This document shows, in pieces, positions 1 to 11,357 of a stretch of DNA of 52,096 nucleotides. The stretch's first letter is position 1. The number at the start of each line of letters is the position of its first letter. The translations under genes and the position numbers were made by a program. The stretch is taken from contig WYBE01000071.1 of NCBI GenBank assembly GCA_011526045.1, forward strand, positions 1-52,096, in the 5' to 3' direction. The DNA is from Nevskiales bacterium. GTDB lineage: Bacteria; Pseudomonadota; Gammaproteobacteria; Steroidobacterales; GCA-2729495. The notes under the pieces are model-generated. The model was not told the DNA's origin and made no database searches. It was given only the letters and a program-made list of their open reading frames with translations.

Positions 1-140
1 CAGGAGCGCCGCCGCAGCCGAACCCGAGCGAGCGCAGCACAGGGAGGTGCGAAGCGAGCGTCCCGGCGCAGGCCGTCCGGCTCCGACGCCCGCGCCTGTG
101 CCCCGGAGCAGCGTCCCCGCCAGCCGCCACCGTGCGCAGT

Positions 141-194
141 CAACGCTTCGACTCCGTAGCGACGGCGCCCCGTCCCCGCGGATCGGCGATGAAC
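141..194 (+). repeat. Dispersed intergenic repeat, copy A
   Basis: This 54-base segment, with a weaker match reaching back to about 105, matches the reverse complement of 14961-15014 with about five mismatches. The most conserved part is the word GACGGGGCGCCGTT or its complement, followed by GATCTGCGGGG-like sequence. It occurs in two unrelated intergenic regions in opposite orientations, so it behaves as a dispersed non-coding repeat rather than part of moaC. It ends just before the -10 box of moaC. Confidence 0.7.
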
Positions 195-196
195 CT

Positions 197-202
197 TATA
201 AT
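197..202 (+). promoter_or_regulatory. Perfect -10 box TATAAT just upstream of the moaC start
   Basis: TATAAT matches the sigma-70 -10 consensus exactly in a very GC-rich context. Seven bases separate it from the ATG at 210, so a transcript would start at or one base before the start codon and be leaderless. No clear -35 hexamer is seen 16-18 bases upstream, and no Shine-Dalgarno precedes the ATG. Transcription from here is inferred. Confidence 0.45.
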
Positions 203-209
203 CGTGCCG

Positions 210-695
210 ATGTTCTCGCATCTCGACGACCAGAATCAGCCCACCATGGTCGATGTGGGTGGCAAGCCCGTGACGGCCCGGGCTGCCCACGCGCGCGCGC
301 GGGTATGGCTGCCCGAGGTCATCCGGCGCGGGCTCGCTCAGGGTGAGCTGCGATCGCCGAAAGGGCCGGTGTTCCAGACGGCGATCATCGCCGGCACCAT
401 GGCCGCCAAGAAGACCCATGAGCTGATTCCGTTCTGCCATCCGCTCGGCCTCGATGCCTGCCGCATCGAGATCGCCGTGGATGATTCAGGCCATGCAGTC
501 ATCGACTGTGTTGCCCGCGTCGAACACCGCACCGGCGTCGAGATGGAGGCGCTCACCGGAGCGGCCGTCGCGGCGCTCACCATCTACGACATGTGCAAGG
601 GTCTTTCGCACGAGATGGTGATCGCGGATGTCCGCCTCGTCAGCAAGACCGGTGGCAAGAGCGATTTTCACACGCCCGTGGGCGAGACGCCCTGA
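210..695 (+). CDS. moaC: Cyclic pyranopterin monophosphate synthase MoaC
   Basis: MoaC converts the 3',8-cyclo-GTP product of MoaA to cyclic pyranopterin monophosphate in molybdenum cofactor synthesis, in the cytosol. With the ATG at 210 the protein has 161 residues, the usual family length. Conserved segments are clear: MVDVGGK near residue 13, [12 protein letters not shown] (68-79) with H77, and [22 protein letters not shown] (109-130) containing D127 and K130, followed by K146 and the GGKS end. Upstream starts at 132 and 189 would add residues absent from the family and encoded by a repeat. The stop is six bases before mobA, so the two genes are probably co-transcribed. Confidence 0.95.
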   Translation: MFSHLDDQNQPTMVDVGGKPVTARAAHARARVWLPEVIRRGLAQGELRSPKGPVFQTAIIAGTMAAKKTHELIPFCHPLGLDACRIEIAVDDSGHAVIDCVARVEHRTGVEMEALTGAAVAALTIYDMCKGLSHEMVIADVRLVSKTGGKSDFHTPVGETP

Positions 696-701
696 GCACG
701 C

Positions 702-1289
702 ATGAGCGGGCGACCAGAACCGCTGCGCGGGCTCGTGCTGGCGGGTGGCCGCAGCGAACGGCTCGGGTGCGACAAGGCCGCGCTGCAGATCGCTGGCCGC
801 AGCCTGCTCGAGCGCGCGGTTACGCTGCTGTCACGCGTGGTTGCAGACGTGCAGGTGGCGGTGCGCGAGGAGCAACTGTCCGACGAGTTGCGACGGCGCT
901 TCGTCCTGCTGCCCGACGCGTATCGCGACATCGGACCGGCGGCCGGATTGCTCGCGGCCCATCACCTCGACCCGGCCAGCGCCTGGCTGGCGCTCGCCTG
1001 CGACATGCCGGGCGTGAGCGAGCCGCTGCTCGCCGCCCTGATTGCCGCGCGCGATCCGCGTCGCGGCGCCACGGCCTATCGCGGGTCGTCCGGATCGCCC
1101 GAGCCGTTGTGCGCGATCTATGAACCGGCTACCCTGAGCCGGCTGCGGAATGAGGTCGATGCAGGCGGCAGTTCTGGTCTGCGTGCGGCCCTTTCCGCCG
1201 CTCACCCGGTGTTGCTGGATCCGCCGGACCCGGGTGAGCTGGGGAGCATCAACACGCCCGAGGACATGCGACGCCTGATCCGGTCATGA
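702..1289 (+). CDS. mobA: Molybdenum cofactor guanylyltransferase (MobA-like NTP transferase)
   Basis: The 195-residue protein has the nucleotidyltransferase signature LAGGRSERLGCDKA at residues 13-26, with K25 in the nucleotide-binding loop, and the metal-binding segment LACDMPGVSE around D101. The family transfers GMP from GTP to Mo-molybdopterin, giving the guanine dinucleotide cofactor used by DMSO-reductase-type enzymes such as nitrate reductase. The position directly after moaC supports MobA over MocA (cytidylyl) or another NTP transferase, but these paralogues are hard to separate by eye. It starts six bases after the moaC stop. Confidence 0.85.
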   Translation: MSGRPEPLRGLVLAGGRSERLGCDKAALQIAGRSLLERAVTLLSRVVADVQVAVREEQLSDELRRRFVLLPDAYRDIGPAAGLLAAHHLDPASAWLALACDMPGVSEPLLAALIAARDPRRGATAYRGSSGSPEPLCAIYEPATLSRLRNEVDAGGSSGLRAALSAAHPVLLDPPDPGELGSINTPEDMRRLIRS

Positions 1290-1341
1290 CGGCCGATGCG
1301 GGCTGCGGACCGCGCGCAACGAGACGTCGAGGTTTGTCACG

Positions 1342-1929
1342 ATGGCCCGAAGAAAATCCGTACGCCGTCCTGCTCGCGCCGAGGTCGAGGCCGCCATACG
1401 GGTGTTGTTGCGCTGGACGGGTGACGACGCTGATCGGCCCGGCCTGCGCCGGACACCGGCGCGGGTCGCGGGCGCGTTCGAGGACTGGTTCTGCGGTTAT
1501 GCGACCGACCCTTACGAGCTGCTCGGCGCATCGTTCCAGCAGGTCAATCAGTACGACCGGACCGTGACTTTGCGTGATATCGATTTCGAGTCCCACTGTG
1601 AGCATCACCTGGCGCCGATCATCGGTCGTGTGCACCTGGCCTACCTGCCGAACCGCCGGCTGGCCGGAATCAGCAAGCTGGCACGTGTCGTGGAAGCCTA
1701 TGCGAAGCGCCTGCAGGTGCAGGAACGATTCACCGCGGAAATCGCCCGCTGCATTAACGACGTGCTGGAGCCCCGCGGCGTGGCGGTGGTGGTCGAGGCG
1801 CAGCACCAGTGCATGACGACGCGGGGCGTGCATCGCACAAACGTGAAGATGATCACATCGGAGATGCTGGGTGCATTCCAGGATGACGACCGGATACGCG
1901 CGGAGTTCTTCACCGCGATTCGTGCCTGA
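1342..1929 (+). CDS. folE: GTP cyclohydrolase I FolE
   Basis: FolE opens GTP to 7,8-dihydroneopterin triphosphate, the first step to tetrahydrofolate or queuosine precursors. The 195-residue protein has the family core: RPGLRRTPARV near residue 32, the zinc-binding motif SHCEHH with C86 and H89, GRVHLAYLPNRRLAGISKLAR (95-115), and QHQCMTTRGV with the third zinc ligand C157. All three zinc ligands are present, so it is the zinc-dependent FolE1 type. The start ATG lies 52 bases after mobA and the stop is 12 bases before the next gene, which suggests a loose operon. Confidence 0.96.
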   Translation: MARRKSVRRPARAEVEAAIRVLLRWTGDDADRPGLRRTPARVAGAFEDWFCGYATDPYELLGASFQQVNQYDRTVTLRDIDFESHCEHHLAPIIGRVHLAYLPNRRLAGISKLARVVEAYAKRLQVQERFTAEIARCINDVLEPRGVAVVVEAQHQCMTTRGVHRTNVKMITSEMLGAFQDDDRIRAEFFTAIRA

Positions 1930-1941
1930 TCGGGTAGCAAC

Positions 1942-2406
1942 ATGCCTCGCATAGTCAGGACCATCGACGACGCCAAGGCGCTGATCGGCCAGGAGGTTGG
2001 CGTTTCCGACTGGGTGACGGTGGACCAGGCCCGCATCAATCAGTTCGCGGCCGCCACCGACGATCACCAGTGGATCCACACCGATACCGCGCGCGCGGCA
2101 CAGGAGATGCCGGGCGGGCAGACGATTGCCCACGGCTATCTGCTCCTGTCGCTGTTGCCGGCGCTGATGGACAAACTCGTCGAGATGCCGACCCTGCAGC
2201 GCGCGATCAACTACGGCTTGAACAAGGTGCGTTTCAAGAACCCGGTTCCGGCGGGCAGCCGGGTCCGCCTGCGCAGTGTGCTGTTGCAGGCGCAGAAGCG
2301 CGCCGGCGCGTTGCAGGTGATCCTAGAGAACACTCTCGAGATCGAGGGCCAGCCGAAGCCGGCCTGCGTCGCAGAAGTCATCGCCCTGTATTTTCTCGGC
2401 GAGTGA
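1942..2406 (+). CDS. MaoC-like (R)-specific enoyl-CoA hydratase domain protein
   Basis: This is a 154-residue single hot-dog domain. The hydratase dyad is visible in TDDHQWIHTD, with D41 and H46 in the family spacing, followed by the conserved AHGYLLLSLLP (63-73). Such proteins hydrate trans-2-enoyl-CoA to (R)-3-hydroxyacyl-CoA in polyhydroxyalkanoate or fatty-acid metabolism; this one most resembles the NodN/MaoC branch. The substrate cannot be read from the sequence. It follows folE by 12 bases, a proximity that need not reflect function. Confidence 0.85.
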   Translation: MPRIVRTIDDAKALIGQEVGVSDWVTVDQARINQFAAATDDHQWIHTDTARAAQEMPGGQTIAHGYLLLSLLPALMDKLVEMPTLQRAINYGLNKVRFKNPVPAGSRVRLRSVLLQAQKRAGALQVILENTLEIEGQPKPACVAEVIALYFLGE

Positions 2407-2469
2407 CGCGCAACCGCCGCGGCTACCTTGGCGTGGCCGGGTTGCGTGCTTCCGGCCGGAGCAGTTCTG

Positions 2470-3951
2470 TTGCCAGACACCGCGGTTTTCGCGCCTGCCC
2501 ATGAACTCATTGCCAGGCTGCGCGCCGGCACCCTGAGCAGCTTTGAGTTGACCCGGGCCGCGATCGCGCGGGTGCGCGAGATCAATCGCAATCTGAATCC
2601 CGTCGTGGCGCTCGATGAGGGTGCGGCGCTCGGGCGTGCACGCGAGGCCGATGCGGCACTGCGCACGGGGCGTGCACCCGGCTTACTGCATGGCCTGCCT
2701 GTCACCATCAAGGACTGCTTCGAGGTGGCCGGCTTCCCCGCGGTCAACGGCGCGCCCGAGCTGCGCGGGTATCGGCCGGTGCATCATGCGCCGGCGATTG
2801 CGCGCATGGTGGAGGCGGGCGCGATCGTCATTGGCAAGACGAACGTGCCGCGTTACTCGCTCGACCTGCAGACCTTCAACGACGTCTTCGGCGTGACACG
2901 CAACCCCTGGAATGTGGATCGCACGCCGGGAGGATCGAGTGGCGGGGCCGCGGTCGCGCTCGCCACGGGGGTGACCAGTCTCGAGATCGGCAGCGATCTG
3001 GCCGGTTCGCTGCGGGGGCCGGCGCATGCCACCGGCGTCTGTGCGTTGAAACCGAGTTTCGGTGTCGTGCCGACCGCGGGCGCATTGTCCTCGCTGCCCG
3101 GGGCGCTGCGCACGCCCGATATGGTCGTGGCCGGGCCGATGGCGCGCACGGTGGCCGACCTCGGCTTGTTGTTCGGCGTGCTTGCCGGGCCGGCCGGGCG
3201 CGAGGCCGCTGGCTGGCGCCTGGGACTACCGGCGCCACGCGCGCCGGCGAACCGGTTACGGGTTGCCGCCTGGCTCGACGACGACAACTGTCCGGTTGCG
3301 TCCGATGTGGGCGCGGTGCTTGCCGGTACCTGTCGTGCGCTGGCGGGCGCCGGCGTGGCCGTCGACGAGCAGGCGCGGCCCGGGTTCGACCCGGGCGAGT
3401 ACTTCCGCGCCTTCCTGGAACTCATGTACGCGGAGATGAGCGCGGGGTTTCCAGAGAACGTGTTTCGGGCATTCACCGCGGCCGCACGCCGGCAGGACGG
3501 GCATGCGGAGCGGGCTGCGCTGACCCTGATGCCGGGAGCGGTCGCGCAGCGGCATCGTGACTGGCTTCGGACTTGTGAGCGTCGCGAGACCTATCGGGCC
3601 GCCTGGGACGAATTCTTCACGCGCTACGACGTGCTCCTCACGCCGGCCATGCCCACGACCGCGCTGCCACACGACCACCGCCCCTTCGAGGCACGCAGCG
3701 TGAGGCTCGGCGGCCGCGAGTTTGCGTACATGCAGCAGTCCTTCTGGTGCGGACTGGCCACGCTGTCGCTCCTTCCTGCTGCCGTGGTTCCGGCCGGGCT
3801 CGCCGCGGACGGGCTGCCGGTCGGGGTGCAGTTGATCGGCCCCTACCTCGCGGACTACACCGTGCTCGAGCTGGCTCGTCTGGTCGAAGCATTGACCGGA
3901 GGATTCCGGCGTCCACCCGAGGGGCAGTGGGCAGAACCCGGCGCGAGCTGA
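2470..3951 (+). CDS. Amidase-signature family hydrolase
   Basis: An amidase-signature protein of about 493 residues. The Ser-cisSer-Lys triad is visible: K81 in VTIKDCFEV, S156-S157 in TPGGSSGGAAVALATG, and nucleophile S180 in GSDLAGSLRGPAHATG (most members have GSDTGGS). These enzymes hydrolyse amides; the substrate is unknown and there is no GatB partner nearby. The start is probably TTG at 2470, preceded by GGAG at 2458-2461 with good spacing; a longer reading from TTG 2428 adds residues of no clear family match. It has its own frame after the MaoC-like gene. Confidence 0.88.
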   Translation: MPDTAVFAPAHELIARLRAGTLSSFELTRAAIARVREINRNLNPVVALDEGAALGRAREADAALRTGRAPGLLHGLPVTIKDCFEVAGFPAVNGAPELRGYRPVHHAPAIARMVEAGAIVIGKTNVPRYSLDLQTFNDVFGVTRNPWNVDRTPGGSSGGAAVALATGVTSLEIGSDLAGSLRGPAHATGVCALKPSFGVVPTAGALSSLPGALRTPDMVVAGPMARTVADLGLLFGVLAGPAGREAAGWRLGLPAPRAPANRLRVAAWLDDDNCPVASDVGAVLAGTCRALAGAGVAVDEQARPGFDPGEYFRAFLELMYAEMSAGFPENVFRAFTAAARRQDGHAERAALTLMPGAVAQRHRDWLRTCERRETYRAAWDEFFTRYDVLLTPAMPTTALPHDHRPFEARSVRLGGREFAYMQQSFWCGLATLSLLPAAVVPAGLAADGLPVGVQLIGPYLADYTVLELARLVEALTGGFRRPPEGQWAEPGAS

Positions 3952-4004
3952 GCGGGCGAGAGCACTGGCGCGGTCGCGTGTGGACCGCGCGGTGATGACC
4001 AGCG

Positions 4005-4400
4005 TCAGCCGTCGAGTGCACGCAGCGGCGGCGGCGTTCCGGCGAGGTGGTCGTCCAGCCAGTCGGAGAGACATTCCGCCAGCGACTTGTCGCAGGCGTC
4101 GCACGCGCCGTCATCGAAGGCATCCATCATGGTGCGCATGCGTTCGAGCAGCATTTCGTCGCGCGCCTTGTGTGCGGCGTATACCTCGGGGCCACGCTCA
4201 CGCAGCATGGTTTCCTCGAGGGCGAAATGCGCGCAACTGCGCACGTACAGGACTCCGAGCGCGTCGCTGATGGAGGGTCGCGCTGAACTGCTCCGCAGGC
4301 TGGCACAGGTCTCATCGATTGCCGCCTGCAGCCAGTGGTGATCGTGATGCGCGGTGCCGCTGCCGGACACGGCGGTCAATGGTGACTGGAGCTTCGTCAT
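4005..4400 (-). CDS. Hemerythrin-domain protein
   Basis: A 131-residue protein with the bacterial hemerythrin ligand pattern: the HHDHH cluster (18-22), HFALE (H58 and E62), HKARD (H77 and D81) and WLDDH (H118). These bind a non-heme di-iron centre that reversibly binds O2 and, in some proteins, NO. There is no signal peptide or membrane segment, so it is cytosolic. The ATG at 4400 has a GGAGG Shine-Dalgarno upstream. It lies just downstream of the PFOR operon on the same strand, separated by 187 bases, which fits a role in oxygen or NO handling near oxygen-sensitive enzymes (inference). Confidence 0.88.
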   Translation of the reverse strand: MTKLQSPLTAVSGSGTAHHDHHWLQAAIDETCASLRSSSARPSISDALGVLYVRSCAHFALEETMLRERGPEVYAAHKARDEMLLERMRTMMDAFDDGACDACDKSLAECLSDWLDDHLAGTPPPLRALDG

Positions 4401-4587
4401 TGGCCTGCCTCCCGTCGTTTCGTACGGTAAACCCTACTCCCGGCATGCGGGTAACGGCAGTGTGGTTTTCCACGCGGCAGCTTGTCACAAGGCCGCGCTG
4501 TTCTCTTGCGCTGCACGAGCAGGTCTGATCGGGGCGCGGGATCCCCGGCACGCACGCAGTAAACCGGACGACACGCCTGGGAATGCA

Positions 4588-5598
4588 TCAACGCCAGACG
4601 GATTTGGGCGGTTCGTAATTGGACAAAAGCTGGAGATAGTTGCCCCGCTCGAACGCAGCCGGGTCGGGCGAGTTGAGCTGCGACAGGCTGCCGCGGAGCT
4701 GGTCGACCGAGGCGTATTCGTGCGTGTCCATCCATCGCAGGACTCCCTCGCGGATGCTGCGCAGGCGCTCGGGGCCGTTGAGTAGCAGCGTGCTGCAGAG
4801 ATAGGTCACATCGGCGCCGCACAGGAGCATCTTGAGGGCGTCCTCGGCCGTGTGTACGCCGCTGGTCGCCGCCAGCGACAGCCCGACGCGGCCATGCAGA
4901 AGAGCCATCCAGCGCATGGTTAGCAGCGAGTCGTGGGAACTCGAGAGGTTGATCACCTGGGATATCTCCAGGCTGTCGAGGTCGAGGTCGGGCTGATAGT
5001 AACGGTTGAACAGCGCGACGCCGGCGGCACCGGCGGCCTCGATCCGCTGCACGAGGTTGCCGAGGGCGCTGTAATGAGGCGACAGCTTTACGCCGATCGG
5101 CAACGAGACGTGGCCGATGGTTTCGCTCAGTATGTCGACCACGCGCTGCTCCACCGCGGCAGGCGACTCGGCGAAGTCGGCGGCAATGTAGTAGATGTTC
5201 AGTTCGAGCGCATCGGCGCCGGCCTCCTGGATCGCCCGGGCGTGCCGCACCCAGCCGCCGCGCGTCGTGCCATTCAGGCTGCCGATGATCGGGATGTCGA
5301 GGGCATCCTTCAGCCGGCGCAGCTGGTTCAGGTACTCGTCACGCTTGCCCGGATACTCCGTGTGCATCGGCAGGTAGCTCGAGGCCTCCGTATGCCCGAT
5401 GTCCTGGTACTGGCTGAGCTGCAGCGCGAGCCGCTCATCTGCCTCGATGTCTTCCTCGAAGAGCGAGTACATCACGATTGCTGCGGCACCGGCATCCTCC
5501 AGCTGCCGCGCGCTGTCGAGGCGCTTGGACAACGGTGAGGAGGAGGGCACGAACGGGTTCTTCAGGCGCAGCCCGAGATAGCTGGTGGCGAGGTCCAT
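4588..5598 (-). CDS. Dihydroorotate dehydrogenase-like FMN protein linked to PFOR
   Basis: A 336-residue TIM-barrel flavoprotein of the dihydroorotate-dehydrogenase superfamily. The opening LGLRLKNPFVPSSSPLSK and the phosphate-binding end around GADVTYLCSTLLLNG are typical of the branch annotated as DHOD-like. Members of this branch are often found directly after nifJ-type pyruvate:ferredoxin oxidoreductase. The start at 5598 is four bases after the nifJ stop and has a GGGAGG Shine-Dalgarno inside the nifJ end, so the two are translationally coupled. A true pyrimidine-pathway role is not supported by context; its electron partner and substrate are unknown. Confidence 0.85.
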   Translation of the reverse strand: MDLATSYLGLRLKNPFVPSSSPLSKRLDSARQLEDAGAAAIVMYSLFEEDIEADERLALQLSQYQDIGHTEASSYLPMHTEYPGKRDEYLNQLRRLKDALDIPIIGSLNGTTRGGWVRHARAIQEAGADALELNIYYIAADFAESPAAVEQRVVDILSETIGHVSLPIGVKLSPHYSALGNLVQRIEAAGAAGVALFNRYYQPDLDLDSLEISQVINLSSSHDSLLTMRWMALLHGRVGLSLAATSGVHTAEDALKMLLCGADVTYLCSTLLLNGPERLRSIREGVLRWMDTHEYASVDQLRGSLSQLNSPDPAAFERGNYLQLLSNYEPPKSVWR

Positions 5599-5602
5599 GG
5601 AT

Positions 5603-9235
<3,633 letters not shown>

Positions 9236-9368
9236 CGGGTCCCGTACCGCTGGCCGAGGTGCCGTCCATTGTCACATGTTGCGCGGGCGGCCATGTATGA
9301 TTGGCCGCGCTCAACGGCCCGGCTGAACGACATGGTCGGGCGCTGTCGCGTTACGGAAGGAAGCAGGC

Positions 9369-9692
9369 GTGCCATTTGTCGTCACCGGAAACTGCATCAA
9401 CTGCAAACATACCGAATGTGCCGTGGTTTGCCCGGCCGATTGCTTTCACGAAGGCCCGAATTTTCTGGTCATCGATCCCGAGACCTGTATCGACTGCGTG
9501 TTCTGCGTCCCAGCCTGCCCGGTTGGCGCAATAATGGAAATACGGGATGTACCGAAGGATCAGCGGGTGTTCGTGCGGCTGAACGAGGAACTGGCGGCCA
9601 TCTGGCCCACGATCAAGACCCGGAAGCCGCCCCCGCCCGATGCGGAGGAGTGGGACGGCGTGCCGGACAAGCTCAAGCTGCTCGAGCGGTAA
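9369..9692 (+). CDS. fdxA: 7Fe ferredoxin (3Fe-4S/4Fe-4S), FdxA type, copy 1
   Basis: A 107-residue ferredoxin of the Azotobacter FdI/FdxA type. The cysteine pattern fits one 3Fe-4S cluster (C9, C17, C50) and one 4Fe-4S cluster (C21, C40, C43, C46), with the extra C25 typical of the family; the long C-terminal tail ends DKLKLLER. The start is GTG at 9369, preceded by GGAAGGAAG. It diverges from nifJ across 133 bases, so it is a plausible redox partner of PFOR. A paralogue with the same cysteine spacing lies at 26404-26727. Confidence 0.92.
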   Translation: MPFVVTGNCINCKHTECAVVCPADCFHEGPNFLVIDPETCIDCVFCVPACPVGAIMEIRDVPKDQRVFVRLNEELAAIWPTIKTRKPPPPDAEEWDGVPDKLKLLER

Positions 9693-9791
9693 CCCCGCGT
9701 GGTGAAGCCGGGGTAACCGGCCGGAATCGGCGGCCGGCGTCTCAAGCGACCCAGATAGCCGGAGCCCGGCTGGCGCCGACCGGCCGGCTGC

Positions 9792-10172
9792 TCAGGGCCG
9801 CCGCCCGGCAAATATCGCCCGTGACATCAGCAGTCCGAGCCCGGCGCCGAGCGTTGCCGCGACCGCGACGATGACAAATGTACCGATGGCCAGGGCCACA
9901 CCCACCACCGTCGGTACGGCCAGGTCCTGCATTCCCATCACGTTGCCGATCGTGCCACCGGGGCGTTGTCCCATGTAGCCTGCGAAGATCACTCCGGCGA
10001 AAATCGCAGGCGCGAGCGCCAGCGCGCCGAGCACTCCGCCGACCGTTCTGATCCAGCGTCGCGGCTCCTCGCCGGTGGCCATCCGCTGTGCCAACACCCG
10101 CAGCAACTGCCGCGTCAGGAAGAATGTGACCGGCACGCCGATCAGGTAGCCGAGAATGATCGATAGCAACAT
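9792..10172 (-). CDS. Small integral membrane protein of unknown function
   Basis: I do not recognise this 126-residue protein. Hydrophobic stretches at about residues 2-22, 44-68 and 88-116 suggest three membrane helices, with a basic segment (RQLLRVLAQRMATGEEPRRWIR) between the first two on the cytosolic side. Codon use is like its neighbours. The next small membrane protein lies upstream on the same strand, 71 bases away, so they may be co-expressed. Between its stop and the ferredoxin stop is a 99-base gap with a weak GC-rich hairpin and no T-tract. Confidence 0.6.
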   Translation of the reverse strand: MLLSIILGYLIGVPVTFFLTRQLLRVLAQRMATGEEPRRWIRTVGGVLGALALAPAIFAGVIFAGYMGQRPGGTIGNVMGMQDLAVPTVVGVALAIGTFVIVAVAATLGAGLGLLMSRAIFAGRRP

Positions 10173-10243
10173 GTCCTGATGATCTCCGGGTTTGTTCCCG
10201 CGGTGCCCTCCTGGTCAGCCAGGATCGGACCGGCCCGACGGCG

Positions 10244-10669
10244 TCACTGCCCGGCCTGTGGCCCCTTGCGTCCGACGAGCACCTTCTTTGCGCCTACGCC
10301 TGCGACACCGAGCACATAGATCGATCCCATGAAGCCGGCCCAGATGGCAAGGAACGTCAGACTTTTTCTCACGCCGACCCTGAAGCGAGCGCGGTCATAG
10401 TCGCTTTCGGAGCGGACGACGGTCCGCTCATGAAAGAGAAACTGGCCCAGTGCATAGCACGGCTGGCCGGGTTCCGGCTGAAATACCGGGATTTGTCCTT
10501 CTTCGATTTCCCGCCAGCTGCTGCATTTCGGGGCGCGCAGATCGGCGACGACGTCCGGGTCGCGGCGTGGCCATGTCGAAACGGCCAGGACCAGGGTTGA
10601 TATCAGGAACACGATTGCGAAGAGCCCCCAGAATTTCTGCCAGGCATTGAGTCGCTGGAACATGTGCAT
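10244..10669 (-). CDS. Small two-helix membrane protein of unknown function
   Basis: A 141-residue protein with hydrophobic segments at about residues 12-32 and 104-126 and a soluble loop of about 70 residues between them. The loop carries two cysteines (in APKCSSW and GQPCYAL) and is probably periplasmic, where they could form a disulfide (inference). Start ATG at 10669; a second ATG two codons later would serve equally well. No family is recognised. Confidence 0.6.
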   Translation of the reverse strand: MHMFQRLNAWQKFWGLFAIVFLISTLVLAVSTWPRRDPDVVADLRAPKCSSWREIEEGQIPVFQPEPGQPCYALGQFLFHERTVVRSESDYDRARFRVGVRKSLTFLAIWAGFMGSIYVLGVAGVGAKKVLVGRKGPQAGQ

Positions 10670-10779
10670 TCACCGGGCCGCGTAGCGGCGCTGAAAAGAT
10701 TTTAGTTCAAGTGGCCAGCGGACGATGACGTCGGTCGCCAGGCTGCGCCATCCGCAATTATGCGCAGTGGCCGGTGCGC

Positions 10780-11340
10780 TCAGTCGGGAAAGACGCGCTG
10801 CGCCTGCAACTGGCCGTGCTCATCGAAGATTTCCCACAGCCCGTCTTTCCTGCGGTCCCGGAAGTGCCCGCGCTTGCGCAGCTGGCCGCTCGGGTAGAAA
10901 TACTCCCAGAAACCATCCGGCCGGCCTTCCAGGTAGCTGCCACGTTCATTGAGCCGGCCGTTCTCAAAGTATGTCTCATATGGCCCGTCGAGCTCGCCGT
11001 CGCGATAGTTCAGGCGTTCCCAGATGCGGCCATTCTCGTAGCGTCGCTCGAACGCGCCTTCCGGGCGGCCTTCGCGTGAGTTGCCTTTCAGTTTCAGGCG
11101 GCCGTTGTCGTAATGGATCTCCCACGGGCCGTCGCGTTCGCCGTTCTTGAACGTGCCGCGGAACTCCAGGCGACCGTTCTCGTGGAAGAACTCCCACAGG
11201 CCTTCCTGTTTGCCGTTGTGGTAGCTGCCGCGGAACTCGGGCTGGCCGTTGCGGTAGAAATACTCGGTTGGGCCTTCAGGGCGGCTGAAGCGTGATGCGA
11301 GCCCGACCTTTCGCAGAATGGCATGGAAGAGATTGAGCAC
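10780..11340 (-). CDS. YwqK/MORN-type repeat protein, short copy
   Basis: A 186-residue protein made almost entirely of about seven 23-residue repeats of the form nGxxeGxWexyxxNGrlexrGxf, the MORN-2/YwqK antitoxin-like repeat. The N-terminus (MLNLFHAILRKVGLASRF) precedes the repeats, could form an amphipathic helix, and is not a signal peptide. Function is unknown; such repeats fold as beta-hairpin ladders and often bind proteins or membranes. It starts 17 bases after the longer paralogue's stop, so the two form an operon. There is no toxin gene beside them. Confidence 0.8.
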   Translation of the reverse strand: MLNLFHAILRKVGLASRFSRPEGPTEYFYRNGQPEFRGSYHNGKQEGLWEFFHENGRLEFRGTFKNGERDGPWEIHYDNGRLKLKGNSREGRPEGAFERRYENGRIWERLNYRDGELDGPYETYFENGRLNERGSYLEGRPDGFWEYFYPSGQLRKRGHFRDRRKDGLWEIFDEHGQLQAQRVFPD

Positions 11341-11357
11341 GCTGGTTACCCCGCCTG

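Larger units (their letters stand above)
1..209. other. Intergenic stretch upstream of moaC, including a dispersed repeat
   Basis: No convincing gene is visible. An open frame runs from 132 into moaC, but its first 26 codons have no counterpart in MoaC proteins and fall in the repeat at 141-194. The stretch is GC-rich with many CG-containing short words, like the second repeat copy near 15000. A -10-like TATAAT lies at 197-202. The gene upstream of the window is unknown; moaA or another Mo-cofactor gene would be unsurprising but is not seen. Confidence 0.5.

Noticed and set aside
132..209. Longer moaC start
   Set aside because: The added residues come from a dispersed repeat and are absent from MoaC proteins.
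9692..9714. Hairpin after the first ferredoxin as a terminator
   Set aside because: ACCCCG/CGGGGT gives only a 6-base stem with an 11-base loop and no T-tract follows.
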